DNA from: Gammaproteobacteria bacterium | GTDB lineage: Bacteria > Pseudomonadota > Gammaproteobacteria > Pseudomonadales > Litorivicinaceae | Direction of reading: 5' to 3' | Assembly (NCBI GenBank): GCA_002717305.1 | Contig: PBDH01000019.1 | Coordinates: 1-15,160, forward strand | Length of the DNA: 15,160 nt | Shown here: piece by piece, positions 1-6,874 of the stretch | Layout of the letters: each line of letters starts with the position of its first letter | Position numbering within the stretch: the stretch's first letter is position 1 | Notes under the pieces: model-generated | The model's input: the letters and a program-made list of their open reading frames with translations, nothing else | Told to the model about the DNA's origin: nothing | Database searches by the model: none | Position numbers and translations under genes: made by a program

Positions 1-219
1 AGCTACATAAACGGAGAGTAGTAGTGTATTTGAGATGTATCGTAGCAAGAGCGTATCGACCAGATGCTGCCAGACATCAGAACTCGTTGTTACTAGGAAA
101 GAAAGGACAACGCAAAGAGGAAGGGCCACACAGAGTGCGGCACTAAACGTTGCAATCAAGAGACCATTTGGGCGCAAAACTCTAAAACTAGCTAAACGAA
201 CTTTATCCGTTACTGCCAA
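1..219 (-). CDS. fbpB: Iron(III) ABC transporter permease, N-terminal 73 residues (cut by window edge)
   Basis: This reading frame runs open from a TTG at 219 to the window edge. It encodes a basic cytoplasmic head (about residues 1-19), one strongly hydrophobic segment (about 20-43) and the start of a periplasmic/second-segment region containing VWQHLVDTLLLRYISNTLLL, a pattern typical of FbpB/SfuB-type binding-protein-dependent permeases just before their second membrane helix. The TTG is inferred: it directly follows an in-frame TAA, no ATG or GTG lies further upstream, and it overlaps the 3' end of the binding-protein gene by 10 bases, implying translational coupling. Members of this family are about 500-550 residues with two fused permease domains, so most of the gene lies outside. 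Family assignment rests on this short stretch plus the neighbouring iron-binding protein. Confidence 0.72.
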   Translation of the reverse strand, partial: MAVTDKVRLASFRVLRPNGLLIATFSAALCVALPLCVVLSFLVTTSSDVWQHLVDTLLLRYISNTLLLSVYVA

Positions 220-1223
220 TTAGCTCGGTCCATAATCATTACCGCTCGTTTATTATTCTTGCCTAGAATACTTAAATTAAGATCATGCGGCTTAAACTTG
301 CCCAAAGATTTAATAGTCTCTGATACCGCTGCCGAAGCGACAACTGGAAACTCATGATTGACCTCGGCGTAGTATGCCTGAACCTCGTCGGAGACCATAA
401 ATTCCAGCAACTTAATCGCCTCTTCGTAATTCGGAGCATATTTCGCGATAGCCGCACCAGAAATATTAACGTGCGCTCCACGATCACCTTGGTTGGGCCA
501 AAACACCTTAACCGTATCAACAACCTTCCTGTCTTCAGCTCTCTTGGAATCCAGCAAGCGTCCATAATAATAAGTGTTGGATACTGCCAAATCACATTGT
601 CCTGCAGCGACCGCCCGAAGTTGGTCTGTATCGCCGCCGGTTGGCTTACGTGCCATATTAGCAACAATCCCCTCTGCCCAAGCTTCAGCAGCATCCTCTC
701 CGTGAACCTCAATCAGAGAAGCAACTAAGGACTGGTTATAAATGTTGCTCGAGGATCGTATACATATTCGACCCTTCCATTGGTCATCCACTAGATTTTC
801 ATATGTCGAGAGTGTTTTAGGATCCACACGATCTTCGGCATAAAAAATCGTTCGTGCACGCCGCGTCAAACCTACCCAACGCATTTGTGGATCGCGAAGG
901 GACTCGGGAATTCTTGACTCAAGAAATTTACTTTGAACTTTTTGTACAAGGCCCTCTGCTTTAGCTCTGTGCAGATTACCAGCGTCAACAGTGATCAACA
1001 GATCAGCAGGTGATGCCTCCCCCTCGGACTTGATTCGACTCATCAAAGCGCTGGCTTTGCCTGTTATTAGGTTTACTTCTATGCCAGTTTGTTTTTCAAA
1101 CTGCTCAAGCAATGGGACAATTAATATATCCTTTCGCGACGAATATAAATTGACCTCAGCAGCCGCTAGAGAGAGCGATAAAAAAGCTAAGAACGTCCCG
1201 ACAAAATAACGCGTCAACACCAT
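210..1223 (-). CDS. fbpA: Periplasmic Fe(III)-binding protein of an ABC importer (FbpA/FutA type)
   Basis: The 337-residue product has a signal peptide (hydrophobic residues about 5-20, likely cleaved after the AAA at 20-22). The mature protein starts EVNLYSSR, the standard opening of FbpA/FutA iron-binding proteins. The run of three tyrosines in SNTYYYGRL (about 218-220), together with Tyr27, fits the tyrosine-rich iron site of this family, so it should capture ferric iron in the periplasm and pass it to the membrane permease. Length matches the family (about 330-345). The ATG is preceded by AAGGAG at six bases, an excellent ribosome site. The next gene starts inside its 3' end and encodes the cognate permease. 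A promoter with a Fur-like palindrome lies immediately upstream, suggesting induction on iron starvation. Which ferric species is bound cannot be told from sequence. Confidence 0.93.
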   Translation of the reverse strand: MVLTRYFVGTFLAFLSLSLAAAEVNLYSSRKDILIVPLLEQFEKQTGIEVNLITGKASALMSRIKSEGEASPADLLITVDAGNLHRAKAEGLVQKVQSKFLESRIPESLRDPQMRWVGLTRRARTIFYAEDRVDPKTLSTYENLVDDQWKGRICIRSSSNIYNQSLVASLIEVHGEDAAEAWAEGIVANMARKPTGGDTDQLRAVAAGQCDLAVSNTYYYGRLLDSKRAEDRKVVDTVKVFWPNQGDRGAHVNISGAAIAKYAPNYEEAIKLLEFMVSDEVQAYYAEVNHEFPVVASAAVSETIKSLGKFKPHDLNLSILGKNNKRAVMIMDRANWQ

Positions 1224-1229
1224 CAGTAT

Positions 1230-1235
1230 CTCCTT
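1230..1235 (-). promoter_or_regulatory. Strong ribosome binding site of the iron-binding protein gene
   Basis: On the minus strand AAGGAG stands six bases before the ATG at 1223. It is one of the best Shine-Dalgarno matches in the window and fixes the start of the binding-protein gene. Confidence 0.85.
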
Positions 1236-1250
1236 CCTCGAAAGCGAGCG

Positions 1251-1278
1251 ATGATACCAAACTGAATCTAAATGTAAA
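1251..1278 (-). promoter_or_regulatory. Sigma-70-type promoter for the iron transporter operon
   Basis: Read on the minus strand, TTTACA (1273-1278, five of six matches to the -35 consensus) is followed after 16 bases by TATCAT (1251-1256, five of six to the -10), which also carries the TG of an extended -10. Transcription would start near 1244, leaving a leader of about 20 bases before the ATG at 1223. The -35 lies inside the palindrome at 1268-1292, so a repressor bound there would block RNA polymerase. Inferred from motifs only. Confidence 0.62.
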
Positions 1279-1292
1279 ACATTCGCATTTAG
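1268..1292. promoter_or_regulatory. Putative Fur box (25-base imperfect palindrome)
   Basis: Bases 1268-1292 form an imperfect inverted repeat centred on 1280, with nine of twelve outer positions pairing (arms CTAAATG and CATTTAG). The inner 19 bases, AATGTAAAACATTCGCATT, match 14 of 19 positions of the overlapping-hexamer Fur pattern AATGATAATCATTATCATT by eye. It overlaps the -35 of the promoter for the iron(III) importer, exactly where Fur usually acts. The iron function of the operon supports the call. It is unlikely to be a terminator for the lipoprotein gene upstream because no T-run follows on the minus strand. Confidence 0.6.
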
Positions 1293-1301
1293 GTTTGTTT
1301 G

Positions 1302-1757
1302 TTATTTGAGCTCTGTCCAGCCGATGCCGATAAGTTTATCATCTTCAAACAGCAAAGCCCGAATATCTCGAAGTCCGTTTACATTAGTTCGAAAGTAAAG
1401 AACATCGTAAATCTTGCCGTCTTTGATATAGGTGTCAGCCAGCGCCTCTCCCGTATCCACATCAACTGATGGCCCCAGAGCCGCTAGTATCTGTTTTTTT
1501 GTCTGTCCAACCTCAATTTTCTCAAGCTGATCAGCATCAAGCTCGGGAACGATTTCCTTATTGGTTTTAGCTTCAAGTTTGGCACCCACCTCACCAGTCG
1601 ACTCAACACCGACAACGGATTCAACGACCGTACTTTGTTTGTCAGAAGTCCAAAATTTCAAAGATTCCGGGAACATAGAATCTAACTTTGAGGTGTCCGG
1701 AAGCATCGAACACGCAGATAAAATTAGTGAAACCGAAATTATTGTTATTAGTCTCAT
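1302..1757 (-). CDS. Small outer-membrane-type lipoprotein with BamE/DUF3192-like C-terminus
   Basis: The 151-residue product starts with a lipoprotein signal MRLITIISVSLILSAC. The lipobox LSAC puts the lipidated cysteine at residue 16, and Ser at +2 predicts sorting to the outer membrane. A low-complexity acidic/Ser-Val linker follows (about 40-75). The C-terminal half contains IEVGQTKKQILAALG, then YDVLYFRTN and LLFEDDKLIGIGW, a layout like the BamE/SmpA-type fold and especially DUF3192 lipoproteins; this is a resemblance seen by eye and the function is unknown. The ATG at 1757 is chosen because it has a GGGA ribosome site and gives a clean signal peptide; a TTG 18 bases upstream behind TAGGAG is the alternative. 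It sits alone between nagA (70-base gap) and the iron operon (78-base gap), with no obvious functional tie to either. Confidence 0.8.
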   Translation of the reverse strand: MRLITIISVSLILSACSMLPDTSKLDSMFPESLKFWTSDKQSTVVESVVGVESTGEVGAKLEAKTNKEIVPELDADQLEKIEVGQTKKQILAALGPSVDVDTGEALADTYIKDGKIYDVLYFRTNVNGLRDIRALLFEDDKLIGIGWTELK

Positions 1758-1827
1758 ACTTAATCCCTTCAACAAGAAAGTCTCCTATTGAACATGAATG
1801 AGTGCGCATTGTCGCCCCTCGATAGGC

Positions 1828-2907
1828 TTAAAAGATCTTAGTACCCTCAATCCACACGGACTCAAGTTCTCCATCACGATAGGTGACTAGGTCGGCAAGG
1901 GCGCCGGGTCTTATCTGTCCGACATTATTCAACCCAAGCCAATTAGCTGGGCGCGTGCTTGTCATCAACCCAATTTCTACCCAATCTAGTCCGAACTTTC
2001 GGAGTGTCTTTATTATATGATCCGCCGTCGCTGCACCACCCGCCATAGTACCATCTCTCAGCGTCACAGCCTCGTTCTTTTTAAATACTTTATGTGTGCC
2101 TAGCTGGTATTCACCATCAGGCATCCCAGCCGCCGAAGTCGAATCGGTCACCGAGTAAAGGTTAGGAATTTGCCCTCTCGCCAATTGGAATGCTGGCTCT
2201 GTCACATGAATACCATCGCTGATAATCTCAGCATACTCGGCAGTTAGAAGCGCCGCAGAGGCAACCCCAGGATTTCGGTGATGCATGCCCGACATCGCGT
2301 TGAATAAATGTGTGACGCCACAACCACGACCAAATAATTCGTGGGCCTTATGGTAACCGCATCCAGAGTGGCCGATTTGAAGTTTTACACCGTGGGCCCT
2401 AGCAATCTCCGGAAGAACATTGTCAGGATCCTGCTCCGGAGCGTAGGTCATCACCTTAACGCAACCGCGCTGAAACCACGCCTCAGCTTCCATCGGTTCG
2501 ACCAAACGAGTGCATGGTGGCTGTGCCCCAAGCTCGTCATTACTTAGATAGGGACCTTCAAGGTGAACCCCTAGACACTTGGCATCTGCGGGCATGCGGT
2601 TGTCCATCACCTGAATAGCGGCGTCCAAAACTTGTTCAATTGAGGCGTTGTCTGCAGTCACTGTCGTTGCTAGGAAACCTGTTAATCCGAACTTTACATG
2701 GGTCCGACCAAGTGATCGAATACCCGATAATCCATCCATGACATCGCCACCACCGCCCCCGTGGATATGGCAGTCGATCATCCCGGGCAAAATAATTCGT
2801 TGATCGCTTGAAGCAAGTTCATTAATCGAGACGATAGTCTGGTTGAACTGAAGACAACCCTCCACCACCCCGTTTGCAGTTACGATTTGCCCTACTAACT
2901 CATTCAT
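1828..2907 (-). CDS. nagA: N-acetylglucosamine-6-phosphate deacetylase
   Basis: The enzyme removes acetate from GlcNAc-6-phosphate, giving glucosamine-6-phosphate in the cytoplasm. The 359-residue product shows the amidohydrolase/NagA motifs in order: HIHG (His47, His49), HLEGP (Glu117), GHS (His180), THLFNAM (His200), DGIH (His234), the catalytic aspartate in TDST (Asp255), and the closing sequence RPANWLGL...G.I..G..ADL. The two N-terminal histidines are those of the Bacillus-like two-metal form; E. coli NagA lacks them. The ATG at 2907 overlaps the stop of the kinase gene by eight bases. A TTG at 2925 extends the frame by six codons, but its purine-rich site abuts it with no spacing, so I prefer the ATG. 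It is third in a tight decarboxylase-kinase-deacetylase unit. No GlcN6P deaminase (nagB) is visible in the window. Confidence 0.94.
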   Translation of the reverse strand: MNELVGQIVTANGVVEGCLQFNQTIVSINELASSDQRIILPGMIDCHIHGGGGGDVMDGLSGIRSLGRTHVKFGLTGFLATTVTADNASIEQVLDAAIQVMDNRMPADAKCLGVHLEGPYLSNDELGAQPPCTRLVEPMEAEAWFQRGCVKVMTYAPEQDPDNVLPEIARAHGVKLQIGHSGCGYHKAHELFGRGCGVTHLFNAMSGMHHRNPGVASAALLTAEYAEIISDGIHVTEPAFQLARGQIPNLYSVTDSTSAAGMPDGEYQLGTHKVFKKNEAVTLRDGTMAGGAATADHIIKTLRKFGLDWVEIGLMTSTRPANWLGLNNVGQIRPGALADLVTYRDGELESVWIEGTKIF

Positions 2908-3760
2908 TTGATTTCCATCGATCAATCCTCAACGTATTGAGATGTTGATCGATATATGACAGACCATCAAGTGCATTACCATCAGCTGTGACAACCTCAT
3001 AGCCGAGCATTTTGATATGGTTATTATAGGCGTGAGCTAGGCCTCCAACGAGCGCCAGCGGCAGAACCTTAGGAAATTCGCGTATCAAAAATTCAAGTTC
3101 GGTAACTCCTTCGGAAATAATATCCGCGCTCAACGAAATTGTGGACTCCGTGTTCAAAACTTTTGGCGCCAAAGACCCAAATTCAAGCGGTGTCGCCTGA
3201 TTTGCGAAGGCAATCCAGTCAGTCGGCGAAACACCAATTTCCAGAGACTCAATCAGATTGATATGAGAAGGCTGCAGGTCACTTCGATCCGCCAAGCGAA
3301 TCAGTCCACGAAGCAATCGCTGACCCATCCAAGCACCCCCACCTTGGTCGCCAAGCATAAAACCGAAACCACCACGTCGAGTTACAGCACCACGCGGGTT
3401 TAACCATGCAAAAGAGACACCCGTTCCAACGGTTAAACAACCTCCGGGACGCCCACTGTGAGCGCCAAATAGGCCAGCATCACGATCAGAAACCAAAACA
3501 GTTGGACGAGGAGCTGATGCTAAGAATCCTTGTCGTTCTTTACTATATTCGGTACCCGCCAGTCCCGCTACGTACCTGGCTGGCAGATCCAATCCGGCAA
3601 TATCAATAGCGCGACTAATTTGATCCCAACACGCTTTACAGCCCAACCCTAGATTGGCGGGGCCAGTAACAACCTCTTCCAATATAGCACCCGCCGAATG
3701 ATCCACTAGACGCACTCGGGTCTTGGTACCTCCACCATCAACGAAGGCGGTTAATTTCAA
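2900..3760 (-). CDS. BadF/BadG-type sugar kinase, probable N-acetylglucosamine kinase
   Basis: This is a 286-residue ASKHA-fold kinase. The phosphate-1 motif DGGGTKT (residues 8-14) opens the protein, VSDRDAGLFGA (about 90-100) carries the probable catalytic aspartate, GTGVS (112-116) is the phosphate-2 motif, GDQGGGAWMG (137-146) is typical of BadF/NAGK-type kinases, and LVGGLA (near 245) is the adenosine-side glycine motif. The family includes GlcNAc and glucosamine kinases, and the overlapping nagA makes GlcNAc the likely substrate, with GlcNAc-6-phosphate passed to NagA. That is inference; glucosamine or an anhydro-muropeptide sugar is possible. The start is a TTG overlapping the decarboxylase stop as TTGA, so translation is probably coupled. 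At 286 residues it is slightly shorter than most relatives, but all core motifs are present. Confidence 0.83.
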   Translation of the reverse strand: MKLTAFVDGGGTKTRVRLVDHSAGAILEEVVTGPANLGLGCKACWDQISRAIDIAGLDLPARYVAGLAGTEYSKERQGFLASAPRPTVLVSDRDAGLFGAHSGRPGGCLTVGTGVSFAWLNPRGAVTRRGGFGFMLGDQGGGAWMGQRLLRGLIRLADRSDLQPSHINLIESLEIGVSPTDWIAFANQATPLEFGSLAPKVLNTESTISLSADIISEGVTELEFLIREFPKVLPLALVGGLAHAYNNHIKMLGYEVVTADGNALDGLSYIDQHLNTLRIDRWKSNE

Positions 3761-4914
3761 AAAGTAAGCCTGTGTTCTCGGATCTGGCCCGGAAGCGCTC
3801 GATTAACCACGGCCGGTGGCGCGATTCCATTGAATTGTGTCGCACTCGCCAGTGTGTAGGCGCCCATCTCATGGAATACAATAATATCGTTCATGTTGAG
3901 GACCGGAAATTTCGGATACCTTCCCAGTTCGTCAATCGAATCGCAGGTTGGTCCGGCAAATACACACCCTGATTGCTCGTTACTAGATGTAAACACCGAC
4001 ATCCGATAGTGCATTCCATCGAATATCCGCCCGGACTGTGCTCCATATACCCCATCGTCGAGATAAAACCACCAACCATCTCGGCGTTTCGCGCGACCAA
4101 TCACTTTACAAACCAAAGCCATTGATGGTGCCGAAATTGCACGCCCTGGCTCTGCCAGAACTTGAATGTGATCAGGGGCATTAGTAAGCACTTCTCGGAT
4201 CGGCGCACAAAACGAATCAAAATCGACCGGCTCACCAATATAATGTGCCGGAAACCCACCGCCGATGTCGATCTGAACAATCTCTGGTAATCCTTTTTCT
4301 TTAACTTTCTTAGATAACTCGAGGCATGTCGCCAAAGCGTCTGCATGTGTATTGGCGGTCGCTGCCTGAGATCCGACATGAAAACACAAACCATTGATTT
4401 GAATACCGGAATCGTTAGCTACATCGAGAATACTGAGCGCATCCTGAATTGGTGCTCCGAACTTACGGCTCAGATCAATAGGTGCATCTGGCGCAATGAA
4501 GGAAAGCCTTAGCATGACTTGAATCACGTGACGATAAGGAATCAACTTCCATAGTTCATCTACGTTATCGACTACGAAAGTTGTTACTCCTGAATTTACT
4601 GCCCTTTCAATCTCAGTATCAGTTTTAACAGGATGCGTGTGGATCATTCTTGAGGGATGGACTCCCTGATGCTCAAGCATTTTTATCTCGGCCGAGCTTG
4701 CGACATCAAAACAGCCGCCTTCCGCCGCAATCGTGTTTATCAAATCAGGATAGGGATTGGATTTAACTGCGTAATATAGCGTTACACCGGGCAGTGCTCT
4801 GGTTAAAGCACCCCACTTGTGACGACACATCGCCGGGTCAAATACTAATGATGGTGTAGTCTCGATCAGATCGAGCCAGATCGACGCGGATTCACGTGGC
4901 AATACATCTATCAA
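3757..4914 (-). CDS. Ornithine/lysine decarboxylase-type PLP enzyme (fold III, group IV)
   Basis: The 385-residue enzyme should decarboxylate a basic amino acid, most likely ornithine to putrescine. Every catalytic residue known from eukaryotic-type ornithine decarboxylase is visible: PLP lysine in YYAVKSNP (Lys51), His179 in FHVGS, the glycine loop DIGGGFP (218-220), Glu255 in AEPGR, the substrate-binding Asp287 in DDGVYG, Cys324-Asp325 in GPTCDSID, and Tyr353 in GAYT. This separates it from diaminopimelate decarboxylases, which have GPVCES (compare lysA at 8952). Ornithine versus lysine preference cannot be read by eye. The start is a TTG with AGGA seven bases upstream; an in-frame TGA lies just before, so no longer form exists. 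It heads the unit with the kinase and nagA and has its own candidate promoter in the 67-base gap after parE. Confidence 0.88.
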   Translation of the reverse strand: MIDVLPRESASIWLDLIETTPSLVFDPAMCRHKWGALTRALPGVTLYYAVKSNPYPDLINTIAAEGGCFDVASSAEIKMLEHQGVHPSRMIHTHPVKTDTEIERAVNSGVTTFVVDNVDELWKLIPYRHVIQVMLRLSFIAPDAPIDLSRKFGAPIQDALSILDVANDSGIQINGLCFHVGSQAATANTHADALATCLELSKKVKEKGLPEIVQIDIGGGFPAHYIGEPVDFDSFCAPIREVLTNAPDHIQVLAEPGRAISAPSMALVCKVIGRAKRRDGWWFYLDDGVYGAQSGRIFDGMHYRMSVFTSSNEQSGCVFAGPTCDSIDELGRYPKFPVLNMNDIIVFHEMGAYTLASATQFNGIAPPAVVNRALPGQIREHRLTF

Positions 4915-4947
4915 AACCGTGTCCTCAATTCAGGTTTGGGTGGCGGA

Positions 4948-4975
4948 ATCTTAGAGAAGTTTAGTGAAATTTCAA
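4948..4975 (-). promoter_or_regulatory. Candidate sigma-70 promoter for the decarboxylase-kinase-nagA unit
   Basis: In the gap between parE and the decarboxylase, the minus strand reads TTGAAA (4970-4975, five of six to -35), 16 bases, then TAAGAT (4948-4953, four of six to -10). Transcription would start near 4941, about 27 bases before the TTG start. No terminator-like hairpin is seen after parE, so read-through from parE is also possible. Weak motif evidence only. Confidence 0.38.
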
Positions 4976-4981
4976 GGAGAT

Positions 4982-6874
4982 TTAGGCAATGTCAGCCATA
5001 TGGCCACTCGCCTCGAGCCACTGTTTGCGATCAGATGCACGTTTCTTGCCGAGTAATTTGTCCATTACTTCATCAGTCCCGGCTGACTCGTCCGAATCAT
5101 CCAGTACCAATTGCACCAATCGACGTGTATCTGGGTCCATTGTTGTAACTCGTAATTGGCCCGGGTTCATCTCACCTAATCCTTTGAACCGAGTGACACT
5201 AACTTTCCCACCCCGCTTCTCTGCCGATAGGCGGTCTAAGATTCCTTGTTTTTCAGCATTGTCAAGAGCGTAAAAAACATCTTTACCAATATCGATCCGG
5301 TACAGAGGCGGCATCGCCACAAACACATGCCCTTGTTCAATCAGGGGCCGGAAATGCTTCACAAACAAAGCGCACAGTAGGGTAGCAATGTGTAGCCCGT
5401 CACTATCAGCATCCGCCAAAATACAGACCTTTCCGTATCTGAGGCCATTTAAATCCGAAGAGCTAGGGTCGACACCTAAGGCTACAGCAATATCGTGGAC
5501 TTCTTGTGACGCGAGGATCTCATCCGACTGCACCTCCCACGTATTCAAAATTTTCCCTCGTAGCGGCATTACTGCCTGAAATTCGCGGTCTCTGGCCTGT
5601 TTAGCAGAACCGCCCGCTGAATCACCCTCTACCAAAAATAGCTCCCCGGCAAGCGCGTCGGCACCGGCACAATCCGCCAACTTTCCAGGTAGTGCAGGAC
5701 CCTGCGTAACCTTTTTTCGAGCGACCTGCTTCCGAGATTTTAGGCGCCGTTGAGCAGCAGCAATGGCAATCTCTGCCAATTGATCACCAGTGGCTGTATT
5801 CGAATTGAGATACAAGCTAAATGCGTCGCGAACAACACCGCTCACAAACACTGCACATTCCCGCGAACTCAAACGTTCTTTTGTTTGTCCAGAAAATTGT
5901 GGATCCTCCAACTTTACACTGAGAACGTAGGCGCAACGCTCCCAGAGATCATCCGGCAATAATTTTAACCCACGAGGAACCAGGTTGCGGAATTCACAAT
6001 ATTCCCGAAGTGCTTCCATCAAACCAGTTCGCAACCCATTTACATGAGTCCCGCCTTGAATGGTCGGGATTAAATTTACATATGATTCACTAGTGAGTTC
6101 ACCTCCCTCCGGAAGCCAGGTCAGCGCCCATTCAACCGACTCGTGCGCAGCCGCGAAGTCCCCTGTGTAAGGAGCCACCGGTACAGAAACCGAATCACAG
6201 ATCTCTGCTTGTAAATAATCAGTGAGGCCATTCTCAAAGCACCAGGTCTCAGTTTCTTCCGTCTTATCGTTGTGCAAACAAATTGAAAGACCTGAGCAAA
6301 GTACAGCCTTCGCTTTTAACAGGTGGCGCAAACGGGTGACCGAAATATTTGGGGAATCAAAATATCGTAAATCCGGCTCAAAACGCACGGTAGTCCCTGT
6401 ATCCTTTTTCATACAGGTACCCGCCTCGTTCAAATCACGAACCTTATCGCCATTCGCAAAACCAATGTCGTATCGTTTACCTTCCCTACGGACCTCCACG
6501 TCAACCGAAGTCGAAAGAGCGTTGACAACACTAACTCCCACCCCGTGGAGGCCACCAGAAAATTGATAGTTTCTTTTTGAAAACTTTCCTCCGGCGTGGA
6601 GCTTTGTAAGAATCAACTCGACGCCAGGGATTCCCTCCTCAGGATGCAGATCAATTGGCATACCGCGACCATTGTCGGCAACAGAAACAGAACCATCAGC
6701 GCACAGCGTCACATCAATACGGCTTGCGTAGCCTGCCAGTGCCTCGTCGACCGAATTGTCAATAACTTCCTGCACCAAATGATTTGGGCTGGTCGTATCG
6801 GTGTACATGCCGGGGCGTCGTTTTACCGGATCTAGCCCAGAAAGGACCTCAATATCCTGTGCCTGATAACTCAT
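4982..6874 (-). CDS. parE: DNA topoisomerase IV subunit B (ATPase subunit)
   Basis: With ParC this subunit forms topoisomerase IV, which separates linked daughter chromosomes. The 630-residue length equals that of E. coli ParE. Motifs in order: QEVIDNSVDEAL (GHKL ATPase with catalytic Glu36), DNGRGMP (68-74), FSGGLHGVGVSVVNAL (ATP lid), QGGTHVNG (about 274), the TOPRIM motifs EGDSAGGSAKQARD (about 417) and DADSDGLHI (about 489, the ParE form rather than the DADVDG of GyrB), PLRGKILN, and RFKGLGEMNPGQL near the C-terminus. The ATG at 6874 gives MSYQAQDIEVL, aligning with E. coli ParE; the frame is open upstream but that extension lies within yqiB and looks non-homologous. The first 26 bases overlap the end of yqiB. 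The cpdA and yqiA genes that separate yqiB and parE in E. coli are absent here. Confidence 0.97.
   Translation of the reverse strand: MSYQAQDIEVLSGLDPVKRRPGMYTDTTSPNHLVQEVIDNSVDEALAGYASRIDVTLCADGSVSVADNGRGMPIDLHPEEGIPGVELILTKLHAGGKFSKRNYQFSGGLHGVGVSVVNALSTSVDVEVRREGKRYDIGFANGDKVRDLNEAGTCMKKDTGTTVRFEPDLRYFDSPNISVTRLRHLLKAKAVLCSGLSICLHNDKTEETETWCFENGLTDYLQAEICDSVSVPVAPYTGDFAAAHESVEWALTWLPEGGELTSESYVNLIPTIQGGTHVNGLRTGLMEALREYCEFRNLVPRGLKLLPDDLWERCAYVLSVKLEDPQFSGQTKERLSSRECAVFVSGVVRDAFSLYLNSNTATGDQLAEIAIAAAQRRLKSRKQVARKKVTQGPALPGKLADCAGADALAGELFLVEGDSAGGSAKQARDREFQAVMPLRGKILNTWEVQSDEILASQEVHDIAVALGVDPSSSDLNGLRYGKVCILADADSDGLHIATLLCALFVKHFRPLIEQGHVFVAMPPLYRIDIGKDVFYALDNAEKQGILDRLSAEKRGGKVSVTRFKGLGEMNPGQLRVTTMDPDTRRLVQLVLDDSDESAGTDEVMDKLLGKKRASDRKQWLEASGHMADIA

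Noticed and set aside
272..728. Open frames of 146 codons (minus) and 124 codons (plus) inside the iron-binding protein gene
   Set aside because: They overlap a well-supported gene in other frames, their products look like no known family, and they have no ribosome site or lead-in.
1268..1292. Palindrome read as a transcription terminator for the lipoprotein gene
   Set aside because: The stem is AT-rich with internal mismatches and no T-run follows on the minus strand; the operator reading fits better.
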